The position numbers were made by a program, and so were the translations under genes. DNA of 64,000 nucleotides, taken from NCBI RefSeq assembly GCF_027257195.1, contig NZ_JAPDFS010000002.1:334354-398353 (forward strand), in the 5' to 3' direction. The stretch is from Halorubrum sp. F4. GTDB taxonomy: Archaea; Halobacteriota; Halobacteria; Halobacteriales; Haloferacaceae. Below the pieces are notes generated by a model. It was given only the letters and a program-made list of their open reading frames with translations, was not told the DNA's origin and searched no databases. This document shows positions 8,382 to 15,949 of the stretch, one piece after another; the stretch's first letter is position 1, and each line of letters opens with the position of its first letter.

Positions 8382-9761
8382 ATGGGCTTGTCGTCAACCG
8401 TACTGACAGCCGGCCTGCTACAGGTGCCGGTACCGGGACAGAACACCGTGACCCTCCTCGGGGTCCTCGCGATCATCCTTCTGATCGCCCTCTCGGGGTT
8501 CTTCTCCTCGTCGGAGATCGCGATGTTTTCGCTGCCGCAACACCGCGTCGACAGCCTCGTCGACGAGGGCGTTCCGGGGGCGAAGACGATCCGCAGCATG
8601 AAGGAGAACCCCCACCGGCTGTTGGTGACCATCCTCGTCGGGAACAACATCGTCAACGTGGCGATGACCTCAATCGCGACCGCGCTGTTCGGGATCTACC
8701 TCTCGCGGGGGCAGGCCGTGCTGGCGACGACGTTCGGCATTACGACGCTGGTGTTGGTCTTCGGCGAGAGCGCCCCGAAGTCCTACGCGGTCGAGAACAC
8801 CGAGTCGTGGGCGCTCCGGATCGCCCGCCCGCTGAAGTTCTCGGAGTACGCGCTGTACCCGCTCGTCGTCGTCTTCGATCGCATCGTTCAGGCGATCAAC
8901 ACGGTGATCGGGGGCTCGGCGGCCATCGAGTCGACGTACGTCACGCGCGACGAGATACAGGACATCATCGAGACGGGCGAACAGGAGGGCGTCATCGAGG
9001 AGGAGGAACGCGAGATGCTCGACCGCATCTTCCGGTTCAACAACACCATCGCCAAGGAGGTGATGACGCCCCGCCTCGACGTCACCGCCGTCGCGAAGCA
9101 GGCGACCGTCGAGGAGGCGATCCAGAAGTGCGTCCACGCCGACCACGAGCGCGTCCCCGTCTACGACGGCAACCTCGACAACATCGTCGGCATCATCAGC
9201 GTCCGCGACCTGGTCCGCGAGCTGCACTACTCCGAGGGCGAGCCCTCCCTCGAGCGGGTGGTCAAGCCCACCCTTCACGTCCCCGAGTCGAAGAACGCCG
9301 ACGAGCTGTTGGCGGAGATGCAGGACAACCGCCTCCAGATGGTGATCGTGATCGACGAGTTCGGAACGACGGAGGGGATCATCACCCTGGAGGACATGGT
9401 CGAGGAGATCGTCGGCGACATCCTGGAGGGCGACGAGCCCGAGCCGATCGAGTTCCTCGAGGAGAACGTCGCGTTCGTGCAGGGAGAGGTCAACATCGAC
9501 GAGGTCAACGAGATGCTCGGCATCGACCTCCCGGAGGGCGAGGAGTTCGAGACGCTCGCCGGATTCGTGTTCAACCGCGCGGGTCGGCTCGTCGAGGAGG
9601 GCGAACAGATCGAGTTCGACGGCATCCGGATCCGCATCGAGCGCGTCGACAACACCCGGATCATGAAGGCGCGCGTCACCGTCCTCGACGAGGCCGAGGC
9701 GGCCCCCGACGAGCCCGCCGACGCCGACCCGGAGGGGCTCCCGGTCGACGAGCCGGAGTGA
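8382..9761 (+). CDS. CNNM/CorC-type (hemolysin-like) transporter with CBS domains
   Basis: A 459-residue protein of the CNNM/CorC (TlyC) family, implicated in Mg2+/divalent cation export. Order of domains: N-terminal DUF21 membrane domain with about four hydrophobic segments (residues 25-170, including GFFSSSEIAMFSL and ILVGNNIVNVAMTS), a pair of CBS domains (about 200-325; EVMTPRLDVTAV and IVIDEFGTTEGIITLEDMVE), and a CorC_HlyC C-terminal domain (about 345-435). The tail is acidic. The length is normal. The start ATG at 8382 is followed at once by a hydrophobic stretch. Adenine-nucleotide control through the CBS pair is known in the family. Confidence 0.9.
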   Translation: MGLSSTVLTAGLLQVPVPGQNTVTLLGVLAIILLIALSGFFSSSEIAMFSLPQHRVDSLVDEGVPGAKTIRSMKENPHRLLVTILVGNNIVNVAMTSIATALFGIYLSRGQAVLATTFGITTLVLVFGESAPKSYAVENTESWALRIARPLKFSEYALYPLVVVFDRIVQAINTVIGGSAAIESTYVTRDEIQDIIETGEQEGVIEEEEREMLDRIFRFNNTIAKEVMTPRLDVTAVAKQATVEEAIQKCVHADHERVPVYDGNLDNIVGIISVRDLVRELHYSEGEPSLERVVKPTLHVPESKNADELLAEMQDNRLQMVIVIDEFGTTEGIITLEDMVEEIVGDILEGDEPEPIEFLEENVAFVQGEVNIDEVNEMLGIDLPEGEEFETLAGFVFNRAGRLVEEGEQIEFDGIRIRIERVDNTRIMKARVTVLDEAEAAPDEPADADPEGLPVDEPE

Positions 9762-9803
9762 CCGGCCCGTCGAGATTCTCGCCGACGTATCCAGCACCTC
9801 CGT

Positions 9804-10535
9804 TCACACCGCGTACGCTCGCGCGGCCGAGACGAGCGCCTTCCGATACGCGCTTTCAGTGGGATCGGGCCCGAGATCGAGGAACCGCCGCTTGAATCCC
9901 TCGACGTCGACGTCCGCGGCGTCGCTCCCGGCTGCACGCGCGAGGTCGTACAGGCGGTGGCTCGGCTCGGCGAGGTCGTGTCGCTCGACCAGCGCCAGCG
10001 CGAACGCCGCGTTCACCGCGGTGATGTCGGGGTCGGCCCCGGCAGTCACCGGCGGCGACCCGGCCCGGTTCGGGTCCGGCCGGTCCGCGACGGCGGCCGC
10101 CAGCGTCGACTCGAGGAACCCGACCAGTTTGTCGGCGGGCGCGACCGAGAGCGTGATGTCGTCGGCGTAGATGTCCTTCATGTGGTTCGCGATCTGATAG
10201 CAGTGCGCGAGTTTGCGCCGCTCGACGGTCTCGCCCGCGAGCCCGAGGTACAGCGCCTCCTCGGTCGACTGGACGTGTGAGGCGTGGCCCTCCTCGTACC
10301 GGGCCATGTGCGAGAGCTCGTGAACCGCGAGCTCGCGGGCCATCGCGCTCGTGGCGGCGCGTCGGGAGACGTTGAGGACGTGGTGGTCGGCGTAGTGACC
10401 GGCCCACGTCCGCTCGTCGGGGTCGTCTCGAACCTTGACGTAGACGGGATCCTCGAGCGAGAACTCGGTTTCGAACAGGTCGGCGGCGCCGAGAAACGGG
10501 TCGGGGGGAACGTCCCCCTGTACGCGGAGATCCAT
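9804..10535 (-). CDS. Conserved haloarchaeal protein with HExxH-like motif (DUF5781-like)
   Basis: A 243-residue soluble protein. The segment AVHELSHMARYEEGHASH carries HELSH, which fits a zincin HExxH metallopeptidase motif, with further His nearby. I recall this as the haloarchaeal DUF5781 family, of unknown function. The C-terminal half is helical and predicted soluble. The start ATG at 10535 was preferred to upstream in-frame options because MDLRVQGDVPPDPF looks like a native N-terminus. It is divergent from a BNR-repeat gene. Peptidase activity is possible but unproven. Confidence 0.75.
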   Translation of the reverse strand: MDLRVQGDVPPDPFLGAADLFETEFSLEDPVYVKVRDDPDERTWAGHYADHHVLNVSRRAATSAMARELAVHELSHMARYEEGHASHVQSTEEALYLGLAGETVERRKLAHCYQIANHMKDIYADDITLSVAPADKLVGFLESTLAAAVADRPDPNRAGSPPVTAGADPDITAVNAAFALALVERHDLAEPSHRLYDLARAAGSDAADVDVEGFKRRFLDLGPDPTESAYRKALVSAARAYAV

Positions 10536-10638
10536 GCGTATTCTTACCACGCTCTCGGTCGATAAGTCTCTTGCGCCGCCCGCATCGTCGCCGCTCTGGC
10601 CGTCCACGTTTATGTACTGTCGAGCGGTACCACTACGC

Positions 10639-11673
10639 ATGAACGCGTACGCGGCCTACCCCGACGGCCTCCGCGTCGTCGACACGGACACGGGACGCGT
10701 CGAGAACCGTCTCGACGGGCGTCGCGTGGAGTGCGTGGCGGTCCACCGGGACGTCCCCGAGCGCGTGTTCGCGGGAACGTTCGACGACGGCCTGTACCGC
10801 TCGGTCGACGCGGGCGAGTCGTTCGAGCGGATCGCTGCCGATACGCTCGGGCCGGACGGAACCGGCCCGGACGCGGTCACCGCGCTCTCGGTCAGCCCGC
10901 ACGACCCGGCGGAGGCGTGGGCCGGGACCGAGCCCTCACGACTGTACCGGACGGCCGACGGCGGCACGTCGATCGAGCGCGTCCCCGGGCTGACCGACGT
11001 TCCCTCCGCGTCGGAGTGGTCGTTCCCGCCCCGTCCGGACACCCATCACGTCCGGTGGATCGAACCCTGTCCCGACGACCCGGAGCGGTGGTACGTCGGG
11101 ATCGAGGCCGGGGCGCTCGTCGTCACGTCCGACGGCGGCGACACGTGGACCGATCGACCGCCCGGATCGCGACGTGACACCCACACGATCGCGACCCACC
11201 CGGCCGCCCCGGATCGGGTGTACGTCGCCGCTGGCGACGGCTACGCCGAGAGCGACGACCGAGGGGAGTCCTTCGAGGTCGTCGGCGACGGCCTCGATCA
11301 CGGCTACGTCTGGGGGCTCGCCGTCGATCCCGGCGACCCCGACCGCGTTCTCGCCAGCGCCGCCAGCGGCGCGAACGCCGCCCACCGACGGGGCGATGCC
11401 TACCTGTATCGGCGGCAGGTGGGAGAACGCGAGGCGGCAGGGATCGAGGGGGACGAAAACGCGAACGCGGCAGCCTGGGAACGGCTCGACGACCGGGGCG
11501 TCCCGACCGGCGAGGGAACCTACCGGGCAGTTCTAGCTTCGGGAACCGACGACGGTGAAATATGGGTGCTCGCCGACCACGGACTCTATCGCACGACGGA
11601 CGGCGGCGACCGGTTCGACCGCGTTTCGACCGCCCTCCCGGAGGCGGTCCCGCGGGCGCTCGCGGTCGCGTGA
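10639..11673 (+). CDS. BNR/Asp-box repeat beta-propeller protein
   Basis: A 344-residue protein with repeated Asp-box-like motifs, for example SVDAGESFERI, TADGGTSIERV, TSDGGDTWTDR, SDDRGESFEVV and TTDGGDRFDRV. These define sialidase-like / YCF48-like beta-propeller blades, about six to seven in number. There is no signal peptide, so it is probably cytoplasmic. Such proteins are annotated as glycosyl hydrolases, but the family role in haloarchaea is unknown and no catalytic triad is apparent. The ATG at 10639 begins the first blade. Confidence 0.8.
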   Translation: MNAYAAYPDGLRVVDTDTGRVENRLDGRRVECVAVHRDVPERVFAGTFDDGLYRSVDAGESFERIAADTLGPDGTGPDAVTALSVSPHDPAEAWAGTEPSRLYRTADGGTSIERVPGLTDVPSASEWSFPPRPDTHHVRWIEPCPDDPERWYVGIEAGALVVTSDGGDTWTDRPPGSRRDTHTIATHPAAPDRVYVAAGDGYAESDDRGESFEVVGDGLDHGYVWGLAVDPGDPDRVLASAASGANAAHRRGDAYLYRRQVGEREAAGIEGDENANAAAWERLDDRGVPTGEGTYRAVLASGTDDGEIWVLADHGLYRTTDGGDRFDRVSTALPEAVPRALAVA

Positions 11674-11691
11674 GTCCCCGCAATGGAGTTG

Positions 11692-12414
11692 CTACTCCCG
11701 GACCGCGCCGACGACGAGGTAGACGAACGGCGTGTCAAGCACGGCGATCAGCAGCTTGAGGAGGTACTGGCCGGCGATCAGCGCGCCGACTGCCCCTAAC
11801 GGCAGGGCGTTCCCGACGCCGAGGAGGGTCGGGGCGACGAGGAACGCGACCGACACGAAGATCACCGTGTCTATCGCCTGGCTCGTCGCGGTCGACGCGA
11901 GGTTTCGAAGCCAGAGGTGATCGACTCCCGTCCGGTCGCGGATCGCGTGAAAGAGCACGACGTCGACGTTCTGGCTGACGACGTACGCCAGCAGGCTGCC
12001 GGCGACGACGTTGGTCGTCGGCCCGAGCGCGATGCCGAAGGCCTCGGCGACCTCGGGGTCGACGCCCGGCGCGGCGAGCGTCGACCACACCAACGCGAGC
12101 ACGACGAAGTTCATCGCGAACCCCACGTTGACGACGACCTGGGCCGTCCGGCGGCCGTACAGTTCGGCCAGACAGTCGGACGCGAAGAAGGTGACGGCGT
12201 ACGCGAGCGCCGCACCGGGAAGGAGTATCTGGGGGCCGACCACCGGCAACGCGACCGGCAGCGAGAGCGCGAGCACCTTCGCGGCGGTGACCTGCGCGGT
12301 GGCGAGCGCGGTGACGAACAGCGCCACGAGCCCCACCGCCGCCACGGCCGGCCGGGAGAGCGGGTCGACCGCGAAGAGTCGCTCAGTTCCGGCGTCCGTC
12401 GATCCGTTACTCAT
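11692..12414 (-). CDS. Queuosine/archaeosine precursor transporter (YhhQ/VUT family)
   Basis: A 240-residue integral membrane protein with six or more hydrophobic helices. Family features: ATAQVTAAKVLAL in the first helices, FASDCLAELYGRRTAQVVVN after the second, and LVSQN-like SLLAYVVSQNVDVVLFHAIR in the centre. YhhQ transports 7-cyano-7-deazaguanine precursors for tRNA modification. In archaea these precursors serve archaeosine. The start ATG at 12414 overlaps the last codons of the upstream RHH gene by eight bases, showing translational coupling. An alternative start three codons earlier exists. Confidence 0.85.
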   Translation of the reverse strand: MSNGSTDAGTERLFAVDPLSRPAVAAVGLVALFVTALATAQVTAAKVLALSLPVALPVVGPQILLPGAALAYAVTFFASDCLAELYGRRTAQVVVNVGFAMNFVVLALVWSTLAAPGVDPEVAEAFGIALGPTTNVVAGSLLAYVVSQNVDVVLFHAIRDRTGVDHLWLRNLASTATSQAIDTVIFVSVAFLVAPTLLGVGNALPLGAVGALIAGQYLLKLLIAVLDTPFVYLVVGAVRE

Positions 12415-12595
12415 CCGCGTCACCGTCGTCCTCCAGTCGACCGTGGCGCGCGTCGATCTCGTCGAGAGTGTCGAGCGTCTTGCGGATCGACGCCCGGACG
12501 GCGTCGCTTCGATTCACGAACTTCCCGTCGTCGCCGACGTGCTCGTCGAGGTCCGACAACAGCTCTCCGGGGATCTCGACGCTTATCTTGGGCAT
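12407..12595 (-). CDS. Ribbon-helix-helix (CopG-type) regulator, 62 aa
   Basis: A 62-residue protein starting MPKISVEIPGELLSDLDEHV, then NRSDAVRASIRKTLDTLDEI. This is a ribbon-helix-helix DNA-binding fold: the basic-polar strand at 2-8, helix A, and the helix-B segment with NRSDAVR. The acidic tail DDGDADE ends inside the start of the queuosine-precursor transporter gene. Position and a palindrome overlapping its own promoter suggest that it represses its own operon. Dimerization on a palindromic operator is known for the family; the target is inferred. Confidence 0.85.
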   Translation of the reverse strand: MPKISVEIPGELLSDLDEHVGDDGKFVNRSDAVRASIRKTLDTLDEIDARHGRLEDDGDADE

Positions 12596-12602
12596 ACTCG
12601 AG

Positions 12603-12618
12603 TATTCTCCGGAGAATA
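12603..12618. promoter_or_regulatory. Perfect 16-base palindrome between TATA box and RHH start
   Basis: TATTCTCCGGAGAATA is a perfect palindrome. It lies immediately before the RHH gene start at 12595 and abuts the minus-strand TATA-like stretch TTTATATATT (about 12615-12624). TATA to ATG is about 25 bases, so the transcript is probably leaderless and the palindrome covers the initiation region. This is the expected place for an autorepressor site. Confidence 0.6.
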
Positions 12619-12907
12619 TATAAAACGCTGACGAGTGCACGGTCGCCCCGTGATCCCGGCACACGCGAGTCGACCTCACCCCATCGTGGCGGGAGACGAT
12701 CCTGTCCTACCGTGCGAGTCGTCGACACGCCCGCCACGGAGCGAAGCCCTTATGATCGAACGGGCGGAAGTGAGCGGTAACTCGCTGGTACGGACGTCCA
12801 GCGGGCACTCGCCGCCGGACGGGGGTTCGAACGCCGAACGCCCGCCCGGGACGAGACGACATGTGGCCGGGTTCCGGCCGAATCGCAAGCGTCCGTGGAC
12901 ATAAACG
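12619..12907. other. Intergenic, promoters of RHH operon and L15e gene
   Basis: Beyond the palindrome and TATA box of the RHH gene, no gene is supported. Open frames in this stretch are GC-driven and lack family resemblance. The L15e promoter must lie toward the right end but no clear TATA box was picked out. Confidence 0.4.
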
Positions 12908-13498
12908 ATGGCACGAAGCTTCTACTCACACATCAAGGACGCATGGCGGTCCCCCGACGAGGGGAAACTCGCGGAACTCCAGTGGCAGCGCAAACAGGAC
13001 TGGCGCGACCAGGGCGCGATCGAGCGGATCGAGCGCCCCACCCGACTGGACAAGGCCCGCGAGCTGGGCTACAAGGCGAAACAGGGCGTGATCGTTGCCC
13101 GCGTGAGCGTCCGCAAGGGCGGCTCGCGCAAGCAGCGCCACAAGGCCGGCCGTCGCTCGAAGCGGCAGGGCGTCAACCGGCTCTCGCGGCGCAAGTCGAT
13201 CCAGCGGATCGCGGAGGAGCGCGCCTCCCGGAAGTACCGCAACCTGCGCGTGCTCAACTCCTACTGGGTCGGCGAGGACGGCTCCCAGAAGTGGCACGAA
13301 GTGATCCTGGTCGATCCCGCTCACCCCGCGATCGAGAACGACGAGCAGCTCAACTGGATCTGCTCGGACGACCACAAGGGTCGCGCGTTCCGCGGACTCA
13401 CCTCCGCCGGCACCAAGGGCCGCGGCCAGCGCAAACGCGGCAAGGGAACCGAGAAGACCCGCCCGTCGGTCACCGGAAACGACCGCCAGGGCAAGTAG
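12908..13498 (+). CDS. rpl15e: 50S ribosomal protein L15e
   Basis: A 196-residue basic ribosomal protein of the large subunit, archaeal/eukaryotic type. The N-terminal block [20 protein letters not shown] and the RNA-binding segment [20 protein letters not shown] are diagnostic; it ends in a Lys/Arg-rich tail with [16 protein letters not shown]. Full length for haloarchaea. The ATG at 12908 begins the family N-terminus exactly. It is monocistronic here, followed by a repeat-rich gap. Confidence 0.97.
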   Translation: MARSFYSHIKDAWRSPDEGKLAELQWQRKQDWRDQGAIERIERPTRLDKARELGYKAKQGVIVARVSVRKGGSRKQRHKAGRRSKRQGVNRLSRRKSIQRIAEERASRKYRNLRVLNSYWVGEDGSQKWHEVILVDPAHPAIENDEQLNWICSDDHKGRAFRGLTSAGTKGRGQRKRGKGTEKTRPSVTGNDRQGK

Positions 13499-14040
13499 AG
13501 TCGACGCGGATCGCTCCGCATCCGACACGACCGACTTCTCTCGTTTATCGACCGAACAGTGGTGACGCTGCCGGTCACCCCACCGACTCGATGCGGTGGC
13601 GTGCCTCCGAGCGCCCGGCAGGGCGCGAGGAGCCCGCGAGGGAGGCGGCCGGGCCGGCGCAGTTGCAGTGCGGTCCCGTGCCGGCCCGGCTGCCGAGAGG
13701 TTGGGGAGGTGTGAGGTGCGGTTGCGGTTCGGGTGGGACTCAAAGGGGCAGCCGCGAGGAGCGCGCAGGCGACGCAAGCAGAAAGGGACCGGAGGTCCCT
13801 CAAGCAGCCGGCGCAAAGCGCCGGCGACACCGCAGGGAGCGAGTGAAACGAGCGATCGAGGAGCACAGCGAGCGTGCGCGCTCCTCGCGGCTGGGGCTTT
13901 GGAGACGTTGTTCTCGGGAGTCACGTCATCAGATACGTATAGCCGAGCGACTGGGGCTTTGGAGAGGTTCTCTGCGGTCACGGTCCGCCGTCGGTACTGC
14001 CGGGAAAGCGGTTATACCGAAGCATCACCCACGTCCACGC
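13499..14040. repeat. Gene-free, repeat- and hairpin-rich stretch
   Basis: No coding sequence is convincing. Visible structure: a 15-base direct repeat CTGGGGCTTTGGAGA at 13891-13905 and 13951-13965; a hairpin with 7-base arms at 13784-13800 (AGGGACC...GGTCCCT); and a hairpin with 8-base arms GCCGGCGC/GCGCCGGC at 13807-13825 with loop AAA. The block from about 13710 to 13970 resembles a dispersed intergenic element I associate with Halorubrum genomes; this is recollection, not a search. It may carry the UbaA promoter at its right end. Confidence 0.5.
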
Positions 14041-14853
14041 ATGAGCCTCTCCCTCGATTCCACGCAGCTCGACCGGTACTCCAGACACATCATCATGGAG
14101 GAGGTCGGCCCGGAGGGCCAGAAGCGACTCTTAGAGAGCAGCGCGCTCGTCCTCGGGGCCGGCGGGCTCGGCGCGCCCGTCATCCAGTACCTCGCGGCCG
14201 CCGGCGTCGGCACCCTCGGCATCGTCGACGACGACGTGGTCGAGCGTTCGAACCTCCAGCGGCAGGTTATCCACGGCGATAGCGACGTCGGCGAGCCCAA
14301 GGTCGAGTCGGCCGCGCGGTTCGTCGACCGGCTCAACCCCGACATCGAGGTGGAGACCCACGAGACGCGTCTCGACGTGGACAACGCCCGTGAGCTGATC
14401 GGTGGGTACGACGTCGTCGTCGACTGCGCGGACAACTTCCGGACGCGGTACGTCGTCAACGACGCCGCCCGGATCGAGGGGGTGCCGGTCGCGCACGGCG
14501 CGATCTACAAGTTCGAGGGGCAGGCGACGACGCTCGTCCCCGACGGGCCCTGCTACCGGTGTCTGTTCCCGGAGGCGCCCGAGCCGGGGACCGTCCCCGA
14601 CTGTGCGACGACCGGGGTGCTCGGCGTGCTCCCCGGGACGCTCGGCTGTATCCAGGCGACGGAGGCGGTCAAGCTCCTGCTCGACACGGGCGAGCCGCTC
14701 GAGGGGCGGCTGTTGTTCTACGACGCGATGGACATGACCTTCGAGACCGTGCCCTACCAGCGGAACCCGGAGTGTCCGGTGTGTGGCGAGGGAGGGATCG
14801 AGACGATCGACGGGATCGACTACACGGGCGGCTGTCGGATCGACGCGGACTGA
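14041..14853 (+). CDS. ubaA: SAMP-activating E1-like enzyme (MoeB/ThiF/HesA family)
   Basis: Adenylates the C-terminal glycine of ubiquitin-like SAMP proteins and forms the thioester or thiocarboxylate for protein sampylation, tRNA thiolation and molybdopterin synthesis in haloarchaea. The 270-residue protein shows GAGGLGAPV (39-47) for ATP binding, DDDVVERSNLQRQ (63-75), zinc ligands CYRC (171-174) and the late CPVCG, and the probable catalytic Cys188 in VPDCATTGVLG. No rhodanese domain follows, as in haloarchaeal UbaA. The ATG at 14041 starts the family N-terminus; a long upstream open frame is a GC artefact. Confidence 0.92.
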   Translation: MSLSLDSTQLDRYSRHIIMEEVGPEGQKRLLESSALVLGAGGLGAPVIQYLAAAGVGTLGIVDDDVVERSNLQRQVIHGDSDVGEPKVESAARFVDRLNPDIEVETHETRLDVDNARELIGGYDVVVDCADNFRTRYVVNDAARIEGVPVAHGAIYKFEGQATTLVPDGPCYRCLFPEAPEPGTVPDCATTGVLGVLPGTLGCIQATEAVKLLLDTGEPLEGRLLFYDAMDMTFETVPYQRNPECPVCGEGGIETIDGIDYTGGCRIDAD

Positions 14854-14860
14854 GCGGTTG

Positions 14861-14887
14861 CGAGGTGCGAGCGAAGCGAGCACCTCG
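14861..14887 (+). terminator. Hairpin after ubaA, possible terminator
   Basis: Arms CGAGGTGC and GCACCTCG are perfectly complementary over 8 bases with an 11-base loop, starting 8 bases after the UbaA stop. No T-run follows, so a processing or stabilizing stem is as likely as a terminator. Confidence 0.35.
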
Positions 14888-15140
14888 AGACGTGAGACGA
14901 CGTCGCGAACAGTGGGAAACGTTGGCTCCGATTCGCGTTGAGCGCTCTGTTGTGACCCTCGAAAGGCGACGGGTTCTGATCCGATTGCGGCCAGTACAAG
15001 TTGAGCTGTATCGGTTGCTACGTTTGTAGACCAACCAATACGAAAGTGGGTGGTGATCTTCGGCTGTATCCCACAAAGCACCTGCGGCTGACTCCCTGTC
15101 CCGGCAAAGACTGAAGACCACTGCATTGGTAGTATCCACC

Positions 15141-15446
15141 ATGTCAAAGCAGATGACTACCGTCGTCTCAGGTGACGAGTCGGAGATTCACGACGAACCA
15201 CACATTCGGGATCGACGAATCACCGTGAGTCACGTTCACGCGCTGGTCGAAGGGCGCGGCCTTGACGCGCAGACGGTTGCGGACCGCTTTGACCTCACCG
15301 CCTCGGAAGTCTACCACGCACTGGCGTACTATCACGACCACCCCGAAGAGATGCGGGCGGTCGAAGAACGCCGCGGAGAGCTTCACGAAGCCGCAGAGGA
15401 AGACCCGAGAATCATCACCGGGCCCGAAGACCTGCCGGACTCGTAG
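15141..15446 (+). CDS. DUF433 family antitoxin
   Basis: A 101-residue protein. The core HIRDRRITVSHVHALVEGRG followed by TVADRFDLTASEVYHALAYY is the DUF433 helix-turn-helix-like fold used as an antitoxin with DUF5615/PIN-like toxins. The N-terminus is short and polar and the C-terminus acidic. The ATG at 15141 starts MSKQMTTVVSGDES. The toxin gene starts two bases after the stop, the usual antitoxin-first order. DUF433 proteins bind their own promoter in known pairs; here that is inferred. Confidence 0.85.
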   Translation: MSKQMTTVVSGDESEIHDEPHIRDRRITVSHVHALVEGRGLDAQTVADRFDLTASEVYHALAYYHDHPEEMRAVEERRGELHEAAEEDPRIITGPEDLPDS

Positions 15447-15448
15447 AT

Positions 15449-15793
15449 ATGCAGGTGTCGTTTCTGCTTGACGAGAACATCGCGGCACCACTGGCTGACA
15501 AACTCGACAAGGCAGGCCACGACGTAGAGCGTGTCGTCGACGTGAGCGAGTTAGGCGAGGGCGTCGACGACACCACGATTCGCCGGTACGCCGTCGAAGA
15601 GAATCGTCTCATCGTCACCAGCGACGACGACTTCGTCCGGATGCCGTCCGACTCGCACAGTGGCGTGTTTTACGTCCCCGATCAGTCGCTTTCCCCGCAC
15701 GAACTCTATCACATTATCCAACGCATTATCGAAGCGTTCCCCAACCGAGAGGCGATGGATACAGTGACGTACGTTACTCCGGACTGGCTGTGA
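15449..15793 (+). CDS. DUF5615 (PIN-like, Mut7-C-type) toxin
   Basis: A 114-residue protein starting MQVSFLLDENIAAPLADKLD, with a conserved acidic DEN at residues 8-10, then HDVERVVDVSELGEGVDD and RLIVTSDDDFVRMPSDSHSG. These are hallmarks of DUF5615, a PIN-like nuclease fold paired with DUF433. The acidic positions D8, E9 and the DDD cluster would bind metal. It is likely an RNA-cleaving toxin by family. It follows the antitoxin directly, and the pair lies inside an inverted-repeat-bounded segment. Confidence 0.85.
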   Translation: MQVSFLLDENIAAPLADKLDKAGHDVERVVDVSELGEGVDDTTIRRYAVEENRLIVTSDDDFVRMPSDSHSGVFYVPDQSLSPHELYHIIQRIIEAFPNREAMDTVTYVTPDWL

Positions 15794-15949
15794 GTCACGA
15801 GCGAAGCGGGTGGGACGTGCGTCATCTGTACTGACCGCAGCGGAGACGAACATATCCCTCTCTAAGGACTTCAACAGAGCCATTCTGTAACAAAACAGAC
15901 GAACCGAAAGAGCGCCCCGTTCCGGGGCCCGTCCGTCGTCCCGTCCGAC

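Larger units (their letters stand above)
14943..15881. mobile_element. Putative transposase-less inverted-repeat cassette carrying a toxin-antitoxin pair
   Basis: The ends are imperfect inverted repeats over about 63 bases. Left end: CGCTCTGTTG from 14943, GTTCTGATCC at 14973, TGCGGCCAGTACA at 14986-14998. Right end read on the minus strand from 15881: GGCTCTGTTG, then GTTCGTCTCC, then TGCGGTCAGTACA (plus-strand 15827-15839). Spacing from the ends agrees to within one base. The right end also resembles the right end of the element at 49768-50824 (GCGTCATCT and CTGTACTGA in both). No target duplication is seen and no transposase is present; the only genes are the DUF433/DUF5615 pair. It is an old, degenerate insertion by this reading. 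Confidence 0.5.

Noticed and set aside
12895..14040. In-frame upstream extension of ubaA through the L15e gene
   Set aside because: Reads L15e in another frame and then repeat-rich DNA; the UbaA family N-terminus begins at 14041.
14943..15006. Target-site duplication around the toxin-antitoxin segment
   Set aside because: Bases before 14943 and after 15881 do not match over 5 or more positions, so no duplication is claimed.
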